The position numbers were made by a program, and so were the translations under genes. From NCBI GenBank assembly GCA_964469155.1, contig CAYXXU010000106.1:1-10203 (forward strand): a stretch of DNA of 10,203 nt. The letters are read 5' to 3'. This DNA comes from CAIWKO01 sp964469155. Its GTDB lineage: Bacteria; Bacteroidota; Bacteroidia; Bacteroidales; CAIWKO01. Positions 5,209-10,203 of this stretch are shown one piece after another. Within the stretch, counting starts at the first letter, position 1. Each line of letters begins with the position of its first letter. Under the pieces are notes generated by a model. It searched no databases and was not told the origin of the DNA. It worked only from the letters and a program-made list of their open reading frames with translations.

Positions 5209-5271
5209 TCCTTTGCACTTTCCAAAAAACTGCTCAATGAAATTATGACTCTCCCGTAATCAAAAATTCCT

Positions 5272-5279
5272 TAGTTTTG
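5272..5279 (+). promoter_or_regulatory. Candidate Bacteroidota -7 box for lipoprotein gene
   Basis: TAGTTTTG matches TAnnTTTG and ends 17 bases before the ATG at 5297, which would give a very short leader. No clear -33 element is seen. Confidence 0.38.
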
Positions 5280-5296
5280 ATGTCAAATAAAATCCA

Positions 5297-5728
5297 ATGA
5301 GATACGGGCCACGCTTCTTTTCTTACATCAGCCTCTCTTTATTAATTTCGGCTTTGGTATTGTTTGCCTGCAAGACGGGAACCAATCAAAACACACCTGC
5401 CGTAGTTGCGGAGAAATTCATCAGGCACCTGAGTATGTTAGAATTTGAGGAAGCCCGCCAACTGGGGAATGAAAACACCTCTAAAATGATCACCATGCTT
5501 TCGGCCATGTATGAACTAAGCAAAAAGAATGGTAAGACCGAAAACCTTCAGCCCAAAGATCCCAAACTCGAGATAATCAAAACCGCCTTGGACGGAAAAA
5601 ATGCTGTAGTAACCTACAAAAAGGAAGACGGCACCCCTGCCCAGATAGACCTGGTGAAAATAAAAGGCAAATGGCTGGTGAATATGAAAAAAGAAATGCC
5701 CGCGCTTTCGCCGGGCAAATCCAAATAA
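5297..5728 (+). CDS. Small lipoprotein with DUF4878-like (NTF2-like) domain
   Basis: This 143-residue protein starts with a lipoprotein signal peptide: a basic N-terminus, a hydrophobic core at about 8-22, and a lipobox LFAC with the acylated Cys at residue 25. It would be anchored in the inner or outer membrane facing the periplasm. The mature part begins with a short polar spacer, then PAVVAEKFIRHLSMLEFEEARQL (35-57). This is the opening helix pattern of DUF4878-type lipoproteins of Bacteroidota, which have a compact cone-like NTF2 fold. The last strand pair is VTYKKEDGTPAQIDLVKIKGKWLVNM (about 109-134), also typical. The function of the family is not established. The gene is transcribed alone, convergent with the acyl carrier protein gene 20 bases downstream. 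Confidence 0.8.
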   Translation: MRYGPRFFSYISLSLLISALVLFACKTGTNQNTPAVVAEKFIRHLSMLEFEEARQLGNENTSKMITMLSAMYELSKKNGKTENLQPKDPKLEIIKTALDGKNAVVTYKKEDGTPAQIDLVKIKGKWLVNMKKEMPALSPGKSK

Positions 5729-5740
5729 GAACTTATACTG

Positions 5741-5761
5741 AAACCTGATCAGTCAAGGTTT
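5741..5761. terminator. Weak hairpin between convergent genes
   Basis: AAACCTGA (5741-5748) pairs with TCAAGGTTT (5753-5761) with one bulged A and a 4-base loop. It lies in the 20-base gap between the lipoprotein and acyl carrier protein genes and overlaps the stop codon of the latter. The position suits a shared terminator, but the stem is short, AT-rich and lacks a T-run. Confidence 0.22.
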
Positions 5762-6054
5762 ACTATATTGTTTTCGTGCTCGATGATCAGCATGGTCATA
5801 TCAATTAACTGGCCTATGGTTTCTACGGGATGTTTCACCACGTATTTTCCCATGGTTTTCAGTTCGATATTGAGTTGGTATTTCTTCTTAAAGATCTCTA
5901 TCAGTTCGAGAAACATCAGTGAATCGCCGTCGATATCGCGTATGATATTGGTATTGTCATTCAACTCAGAAGGTTCAACTTCACATTCTTCAATAAAGAA
6001 ATTGTAAACGGTTTCTTTAACTTCGTTCAGGGTATTTGGTTCAATTTTCGCCAT
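5749..6054 (-). CDS. Acyl carrier protein
   Basis: This 101-residue acidic protein carries growing acyl chains as thioesters on a 4'-phosphopantetheine arm. The attachment site is Ser45 in the motif DGDSLMFLEL (42-51), at the start of helix 2 as in classical ACPs. It is about 20 residues longer than the housekeeping ACP, and its helix 3 region (GKYVVKHPVETIGQLIDM) is distinct. It is therefore probably a pathway-specific carrier rather than the main fatty-acid AcpP. It follows the ketoacyl synthase gene by 18 bases in the same direction and is the last gene of the run. The two very likely act together, with the synthase condensing acyl groups bound to this carrier. The ATG at 6054 is the only sensible start. 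Confidence 0.88.
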   Translation of the reverse strand: MAKIEPNTLNEVKETVYNFFIEECEVEPSELNDNTNIIRDIDGDSLMFLELIEIFKKKYQLNIELKTMGKYVVKHPVETIGQLIDMTMLIIEHENNIVNLD

Positions 6055-6072
6055 GACAATTTTTTTGCAAAT

Positions 6073-7287
6073 TTACTTAAATTTTTTGATTACCAACACA
6101 GCATTATGTCCTCCAAAAGCAAATGAGTTGGACATAGCGCAGTTGATTTCTTTTTTACGGGCCACGTTGGGCACATAATCCAAATCCAGTTCGGGGTCGG
6201 GTTCATCAAGATTGATGGTAGGGGTGAGGATGCCCTTCAGCATAGACTGTATGGTGATTACCAGTTCGATGGAACCAGCCGCTCCAATCGTATGACCTAT
6301 CATCGACTTGGAAGAGGAAACAGGAATCTGGTAAGCCTTCTCACCAAAAACTTTCTTGATGGCCAGGGTTTCGTACTTATCGTTAAGCATGGTCGAAGTT
6401 CCGTGGGCATTGATATAGTCAATATCGCCTGGCTGCAATCCTGAATTTTTCAGTGCCAAATCAATAGTGTGGGCAATTCCTTCGCCGTCTTTCATAGGAG
6501 CCATAATATTATAGGCTTCGCTGCTTATGGCATAACCGGCCATTTCGGCAAGTATATTTGCATTGCGGGTCTGGGCATGGCTTAATGATTCCAGGATCAG
6601 TATTCCTGCTCCTTCGCCAATCACAAAACCATCGCGGTTTTTCGAAAAAGGTTTGCTTGCCTTTTCAGGAATATCGTTTTCGGTAGATAAGGCGTAGATG
6701 TTATTGAAGCCTTCAATTTCTTCTTTGTTGACAATAGAATCAGCGCCACCTACTATTACCACATCAGCCACGCCTGAGCGTATCATATCGTAACCAATAC
6801 CAATGGCATAGGCTGAAGAAGCGCAGGCAGAAGCAACTGTAAAATTAGGCCCCTGAAGTTTAAATTCGAGGGATATCCAGGCTGACATGGCATTGTTCAT
6901 GCTCTTCAGAATACGGTTTTGTACGGTGGTGCCCTTTTCGGATGAAGAATTTGCCGTTGTGACCACTCCTAAAATTACAGCACAACGGTTTTTGTCCATC
7001 GTTTCGAAATCCAGACCACTCATATTTACTGCTTGTTTAGCACTAACAAAACAAGCTTTGGTAATACGTGTCATCTGATCGGCCGATCTTTTCTTAATAT
7101 AGGTAGGCCAGAGTTCTTCAAATTCAGCGGGTATCTCTGCTGCAAATTGAGTTTGATTTTCCGAAGCATCGAACAAGCTGATGTTCTTCACCCCGCTTTT
7201 ACCTTCTACAAGATTATTCCAACATGTTTCTAAGTTAAGCCCTAAAGAGGTGATAATATCCATTCCTGTAACTACAACTCTTTCCAT
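6073..7287 (-). CDS. Beta-ketoacyl-ACP synthase (KAS II / FabF-like)
   Basis: This 404-residue condensing enzyme extends acyl chains by decarboxylative Claisen condensation with malonyl-ACP. All catalytic residues are visible: nucleophile Cys155 in VASACASSAY, His295 in NAHGTSTMLND, Lys327 in SSSKSMIGH and His332 in GHTIGAAGS. The C-terminal FAFGGHNAVLV block of the thiolase fold is also present. Length is normal for FabF. The N-terminus MERVVVTGMDIITSLG is typical, except that Asp-Ile replaces the more common Gly-Val/Ala. The gene starts 4 bases after the stop of the 3-hydroxyacyl-CoA dehydrogenase gene, which implies translational coupling, and is followed by an acyl carrier protein. It is named by family only. 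The neighbourhood lacks other fab genes, so a dedicated secondary or special lipid pathway is more likely than bulk fatty acid synthesis. Confidence 0.93.
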   Translation of the reverse strand: MERVVVTGMDIITSLGLNLETCWNNLVEGKSGVKNISLFDASENQTQFAAEIPAEFEELWPTYIKKRSADQMTRITKACFVSAKQAVNMSGLDFETMDKNRCAVILGVVTTANSSSEKGTTVQNRILKSMNNAMSAWISLEFKLQGPNFTVASACASSAYAIGIGYDMIRSGVADVVIVGGADSIVNKEEIEGFNNIYALSTENDIPEKASKPFSKNRDGFVIGEGAGILILESLSHAQTRNANILAEMAGYAISSEAYNIMAPMKDGEGIAHTIDLALKNSGLQPGDIDYINAHGTSTMLNDKYETLAIKKVFGEKAYQIPVSSSKSMIGHTIGAAGSIELVITIQSMLKGILTPTINLDEPDPELDLDYVPNVARKKEINCAMSNSFAFGGHNAVLVIKKFK

Positions 7288-7291
7288 TCTG

Positions 7292-8374
7292 TCAGATTTT
7301 ATTGAGTGAATATTCGGTAAATAAAGAAAAAGGTCCTTTATCGGCGTTCATATATTCTTTGGCCGCAAATTCCAGTTGATCACGGCTGCATATTCCGCCA
7401 TCAACTATACTTTGTGCTTTCGAAGCATAAACATTGATGAGTCTTTGGGTTACTTCATGCGTATATTCATTGTTGGGCGTTTCGGCACTTAACAAGGTTT
7501 CGGCAGTATTAAATTCCTGATAGTCGTAGAATCCGGCATTTGTTTTAATACCAAGAAGGTTTTGTGAGCTTAATTCCTCCAATTTAGCTATTAATGCTCT
7601 ATATGGCCCTCTTTCTGCCTTTGGAATATAGTTCTTTATGGCTTCAAGCATTATGTCGTTCCCTACCTGGTCGAAAAAACTAAAGATACCGCCCGGAAAT
7701 AAATTATTATCGACGATCTTATCAATCTGCCTGTAACTTAAAACGCCTTCACAAAAGATATTGTAAGCTTCATTCTGCACTTCCAGAAACAGTTTGTTAA
7801 GAATAAAGGAATTAAATTCGTCCTGCAACAGGTAGGTTTTACCAGTCTTTTGACAGAATGCGGTTATCTTATCCAAAACGTCCTGTGAAGTATTTTCTGT
7901 TTTAATGATCTCAACAATATTCTTAAACTTCAACGGGTAGAAATAATGTAGCCCAATGAACCTGCTTTTGAAATCGACAGAAGGATTTAAAAATGACGGA
8001 TTGATAGAGGATGAATTGCTTGCCAGGATACAAGTGTCTTTCACAAAAGGTGCGATAGATGCGAAAAGTTTTTGTTTCTGCACTTTATTCTCCCAGATAC
8101 ATTCAATAATAAGGTCACATCCGACAAGTTTTGCGAAATTGTGATCGACTATAATGCTTTTCTGCAAATGCTTCAGCCTGGCTTCATCTATTATACCGGT
8201 TTTGAATTGTCGCCCCAGTTTTTTTTGAAGAACAGCATTTTGTTTTTCGGCTTCTTCCTCATTGATGCAGATCAATAATAGTTCAAGATCAAAGTCAGAT
8301 AAATAATAAAATATATCGGTGCCCAGTTTCCCGGAACCAATTATAGCAATTCTTCGTATTTCCTGTTTAGACAT
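7292..8374 (-). CDS. 3-hydroxyacyl-CoA dehydrogenase family protein
   Basis: This 360-residue NAD-dependent dehydrogenase belongs to the family that interconverts 3-hydroxyacyl and 3-ketoacyl groups. The N-terminal Rossmann fold has GSGKLG at residues 13-18. The substrate domain keeps the signature residues: SNSSS (119-123), the catalytic His143 in GLHYFYP, Glu155 in NIVEII and Asn193 in FILNKLF. The C-terminal part (about 185-360) holds two all-helical 3HCDH-type segments, as in FadB-like or fused HbdA forms. The frame can be opened at a TTG (8386), but the ATG at 8374 gives the standard start MSKQEIRRIAIIGSGKLG and is preferred. It is the third gene of the minus-strand run, 59 bases after the NifU-like gene and overlapping the regulatory space of the ketoacyl synthase. 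It probably processes the ketoacyl product of that enzyme, although family members normally use CoA and not ACP thioesters. Confidence 0.88.
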   Translation of the reverse strand: MSKQEIRRIAIIGSGKLGTDIFYYLSDFDLELLLICINEEEAEKQNAVLQKKLGRQFKTGIIDEARLKHLQKSIIVDHNFAKLVGCDLIIECIWENKVQKQKLFASIAPFVKDTCILASNSSSINPSFLNPSVDFKSRFIGLHYFYPLKFKNIVEIIKTENTSQDVLDKITAFCQKTGKTYLLQDEFNSFILNKLFLEVQNEAYNIFCEGVLSYRQIDKIVDNNLFPGGIFSFFDQVGNDIMLEAIKNYIPKAERGPYRALIAKLEELSSQNLLGIKTNAGFYDYQEFNTAETLLSAETPNNEYTHEVTQRLINVYASKAQSIVDGGICSRDQLEFAAKEYMNADKGPFSLFTEYSLNKI

Positions 8375-8397
8375 TTTTTTACACAAACAATAATGAA

Positions 8398-8414
8398 GCC
8401 ATTATTTCAATGGC
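8398..8414. other. Small hairpin between NifU-like and dehydrogenase genes
   Basis: GCCATT (8398-8403) and AATGGC (8409-8414) form a 6-bp stem with a 5-base loop in the 59-base gap. It could be an RNA processing or attenuation site within the operon, or chance. No T-run follows on the minus strand. Confidence 0.2.
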
Positions 8415-8433
8415 GTCCAAATGTAAGTCCTTT

Positions 8434-8682
8434 TTAAGCTAAATTAACGGCTTCTACTGATTTGATCTCAGGGATTGCTTTTTTAACGGCAGCTTCCACA
8501 CCATTTTTCAGCGTCATCAGGCTCATAGGACATGAGCGGCAGGCTCCGTGAAGCTCAACGTTTACCACATTATCGTCAGTCAGTTCAACAAAACTGATAC
8601 TTCCTCCATCGGCTTCCAGATAGGGTTTGATTTGTTCAATAACTCCGTTCACTTTTTTGATCATTTCTTCTTTTGTAGACAT
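8434..8682 (-). CDS. NifU C-terminal-domain Fe-S cluster carrier
   Basis: This 82-residue protein is a stand-alone NifU C-terminal (Nfu-type) domain. It starts with a helix and the family signature PYLEADGGSISFVEL (20-34). The cluster-binding pair CxxC is at Cys48 and Cys51 in GACRSCPMS. Such proteins dimerise around a 4Fe-4S cluster through the two CxxC pairs and pass it to target enzymes in the cytosol. Length is normal for the single-domain form. The gene follows mrp by 32 bases in the same direction. Both are Fe-S carriers, so joint expression makes functional sense. Confidence 0.92.
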   Translation of the reverse strand: MSTKEEMIKKVNGVIEQIKPYLEADGGSISFVELTDDNVVNVELHGACRSCPMSLMTLKNGVEAAVKKAIPEIKSVEAVNLA

Positions 8683-8714
8683 ACTTATTTTGATTTTTTA
8701 GTTAATATTACTTA

Positions 8715-9845
8715 TTAATTTTTGCAATTACATCCTTCTTCATGCTTCTTCACATCTGTTATCTTATGAAGTTCGTTCCAGATTGATAACTGCTGAGTAA
8801 GCTTTCCTGCCAGTGCTGCGAATGATTTTTCTTCAACACTGCCGCTTATTGCGGCAATAGGTTTACCGCTGTCACCCGATTCGCAAATGCTTTGGACCAA
8901 TGGGATCTGACCGAGCAGAACCGTTTTCATTTCTTCTGCAAGGCGGTTTCCTCCATTTTTGCCGAAAATATAATATTTGTTTTCGGGCAATTCGGCAGGG
9001 GTGAAGAACGACATGTTCTCAATCAAGCCAAGAACCGGAACATTGATACCTTCAGCCCGGAACATATTGATAGCCTTGCGGGCATCGGCCAAAGCGACTT
9101 CCTGAGGTGTGGTAACAATTGCCACACCTGCGATCGGCAAGGTTTGCACCAGTGTCAGATGTATATCGCCTGTTCCAGGAGGTGTATCAATAATGAGGTA
9201 ATCCAGTTCGCCCCATTCCACATCGTTGAATAACTGCTTTAATGCATTGGATGCCATGGGGCCGCGCCATATCAAGGCCTTTTCGGGTTCAACAAAGAAA
9301 CCTATTGAAATAAGTTTAACACCGAATTTGTCGAAAGGAATTATTCTCACACTATCGCCGTTCTCAATCACCTCAGGCTTTTTGTCCATAAGTTCGAACA
9401 TAAGGGGAATGGAGGGTCCGTAGATATCTGCATCTATCAATCCAACCTTTGCTCCTGTTTTTGCAATAGAGATGGCAAGATTAACAGCAACCGTTGATTT
9501 CCCAACGCCACCTTTTCCAGATGCAACCAGAATAATGTTCTTTACACCTGGAAGCACATTCTCTTTCTTCGCGGTTTGCTGGCTGGTGCGGACTTTTGCT
9601 CCGAATTCGATATGGATTGTCAAATCTTCAGCAACATGTTTTCTAATGGCTTCAATACAATCGTTCTTTAGTTTCTCTTTTAAAGGGCAGGCTGGAGTGG
9701 TAAGTACCAGTTTAAATGACACTTCTTTCTTTTCATTATCTATTTCAATGTTCTCGATCATGCCCAAAGTAACCAGATCCTTATGCAGATCGGGGTCGAT
9801 GACGTTCTTTAAGGCGTTTAATATTAGTTCTTTAGTTATTTGCAT
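8715..9845 (-). CDS. mrp: Mrp/ApbC-type Fe-S carrier ATPase with N-terminal MIP18 (DUF59) domain
   Basis: This 376-residue P-loop ATPase of the MinD/Mrp class carries Fe-S clusters to apo-proteins in the cytosol. Residues 1-85 form a MIP18-family domain with the characteristic Cys53 in TTPACP. The deviant Walker A motif GKGGVGKST lies at 110-118, LIDADIYGPS at 136-145, and IIDTPPGTGD at 218-227. Many Mrp proteins have a CxxC pair after the 'ENMS' segment. Here that place reads ENMSFFTPAELPENKYY (276-292), without cysteines, a form I associate with Bacteroidota. A C-terminal GCNCKN tail offers a CxC pair that might substitute. The ATG at 9845 is well placed. It is the first gene of the five-gene minus-strand run. 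Confidence 0.95.
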   Translation of the reverse strand: MQITKELILNALKNVIDPDLHKDLVTLGMIENIEIDNEKKEVSFKLVLTTPACPLKEKLKNDCIEAIRKHVAEDLTIHIEFGAKVRTSQQTAKKENVLPGVKNIILVASGKGGVGKSTVAVNLAISIAKTGAKVGLIDADIYGPSIPLMFELMDKKPEVIENGDSVRIIPFDKFGVKLISIGFFVEPEKALIWRGPMASNALKQLFNDVEWGELDYLIIDTPPGTGDIHLTLVQTLPIAGVAIVTTPQEVALADARKAINMFRAEGINVPVLGLIENMSFFTPAELPENKYYIFGKNGGNRLAEEMKTVLLGQIPLVQSICESGDSGKPIAAISGSVEEKSFAALAGKLTQQLSIWNELHKITDVKKHEEGCNCKN

Positions 9846-9865
9846 TAGTTCTTATTTAGAATCTG

Positions 9866-9873
9866 TAAAGATA
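9866..9873 (-). promoter_or_regulatory. Candidate -7 box for the mrp operon
   Basis: On the minus strand the sequence is TATCTTTA, one base off the TAnnTTTG consensus, 20 bases before the mrp ATG. A T-rich stretch (TTTTTC, about 9893-9899) stands near the -33 position. The box is imperfect. Confidence 0.28.
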
Positions 9874-9920
9874 GGTATTTTATTTTATCCCTGAAAAATA
9901 TGTGCTTATTTTTTTTCAAC

Positions 9921-9973
9921 ACCGTTAACTGGGTCAAACCTACCGTTAACTGATTTTATCCTACCGTTAACTG
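9921..9973. repeat. Three phased direct repeats of ACCGTTAACTG, 21-bp period
   Basis: Perfect 11-bp copies start at 9921, 9942 and 9963, exactly 21 bp apart, which is two turns of B-DNA. Each contains the palindrome GTTAAC. The 10-bp spacers are only partly alike. Copies 2 and 3 also share a T before and ATTT after the core. The constant phase places all three on one face of the helix, as in cooperative regulator sites or iterons. They lie 76 bases upstream of the mrp start and about 175 bases before the tRNA. Confidence 0.85.
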
Positions 9974-10133
9974 ATTTACCCGAAATTTAACCTGGAAATA
10001 TTTGCAACTTTACAGCATGAAAATTTTTAAGGCTATGTTATTTGATTTAAAACTTAAAGGAAAGTGTTTTTTGGTTTTGGAAAAAAATGTAGCGGTTAAT
10101 TTTTCTTTCCTGCACCATGTTAGAAATTTTATA

Positions 10134-10141
10134 TACTTTTG
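10134..10141 (+). promoter_or_regulatory. -7 box of tRNA-Ser promoter
   Basis: TACTTTTG matches the TAnnTTTG consensus and lies 7 bases before the first base of the tRNA, a common arrangement for stable RNA genes in Bacteroidota. The -33 region is not clear. Confidence 0.55.
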
Positions 10142-10148
10142 CGGTCCC

Positions 10149-10203
10149 GGAGAGATGGCCGAGTGGTCGAAGGCGCACGCCTGGAAAGTGTGTAATCGTC
10201 AAA
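10149..10203 (+). tRNA. tRNA-Ser (anticodon GGA), 3' part outside window
   Basis: The gene starts with the acceptor strand GGAGAGA (10149-10155). The D-arm follows with GCC...GGC (10158-10174). The anticodon stem CACGC/GTGTG encloses the loop CTGGAAA with anticodon GGA at 10183-10185, which reads UCC and UCU serine codons. The sequence after the anticodon stem begins the long variable arm of a class II tRNA, as expected for serine. The window ends before the T-arm and the 3' acceptor strand. Confidence 0.93.

Larger units (their letters stand above)
9846..10148. other. Intergenic region between mrp and tRNA-Ser
   Basis: The 303 bases between mrp and the tRNA hold no convincing gene. They carry the presumed mrp promoter at the left end, three phased 11-bp repeats in the middle (9921-9973), a Bacteroidota-like AATATTTGCA at about 9997-10006, and the tRNA promoter at the right end. 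A short frame from the ATG at 10017 runs on into the tRNA and is not credible. Confidence 0.65.

Noticed and set aside
8375..8386. TTG at 8386 as start of the dehydrogenase
   Set aside because: The ATG at 8374 gives a normal start for the family, ten residues before the nucleotide-binding strand. The four extra codons add nothing recognisable.
8892..9894. Plus-strand frames opposite mrp
   Set aside because: They are antisense to mrp, whose Walker and MIP18 motifs are clear.
9921..9973. CRISPR array
   Set aside because: There are only three 11-bp repeats with 10-bp spacers that resemble each other. There are no cas genes, and the units are far too short.
10017..10203. Short plus-strand frame starting MKIFKAMLFDLK
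   Set aside because: It runs without a stop through the tRNA promoter and into tRNA-Ser, so it is not a credible gene.

Overview
The window looks like chromosome from a member of the Bacteroidota, probably an uncultured or environmental lineage. The signs are a FISUMP-domain surface protein, TAnnTTTG-type promoter boxes, weak Shine-Dalgarno sequences, an Mrp protein of the Bacteroidota type, a DUF4878-like lipoprotein, and intergenic palindromic repeats of a kind I remember from environmental Bacteroidota genomes. The species cannot be named from this sequence alone.

The left part (1 to about 4130) is AT-rich and accessory. It starts with the 3' end of a FISUMP-domain gene. A short degraded stretch follows that may be a response-regulator remnant. 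Next is a gene for a membrane-anchored J-domain protein, broken near its 3' end by an IS1595-family insertion sequence. The insertion spans 1411-3312, has 23-bp inverted repeats and is flanked by a perfect 8-bp duplication, AAAAACAA, at 1403-1410 and 3313-3320. Removing the element and one duplication copy restores an open reading frame that ends in KYGSITDFIIYLIGKVG, 12 bases before the next gene. That next gene (3385-4125) encodes a protein with motifs resembling a class III nucleotide-cyclase fold. Before the insertion the two genes probably formed a compact two-gene unit.

The insertion sequence is itself composite. It carries a second, internal left-end repeat at 1812-1834, so a 1501-bp core element (small membrane-protein passenger gene plus transposase) sits inside a 1902-bp unit. 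The extra 380 bases or so carry a gene fragment on the opposite strand that is cut at the internal repeat.

The middle (4130-5750) holds intergenic hairpin repeats, riboflavin synthase on the minus strand, a long imperfect palindrome in the divergent promoter region, and a small lipoprotein on the plus strand.

The right part (5749-9845) is a minus-strand run of five genes that reads as an operon: mrp (Fe-S carrier ATPase), a NifU C-terminal-domain protein, a 3-hydroxyacyl-CoA dehydrogenase, a beta-ketoacyl-ACP synthase and an acyl carrier protein. The first two belong to Fe-S cluster delivery. The last three look like a small acyl-chain condensation or modification module whose product I cannot name. 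Upstream of mrp lie three copies of ACCGTTAACTG spaced exactly 21 bp apart. The window ends inside a tRNA-Ser(GGA) gene on the plus strand.
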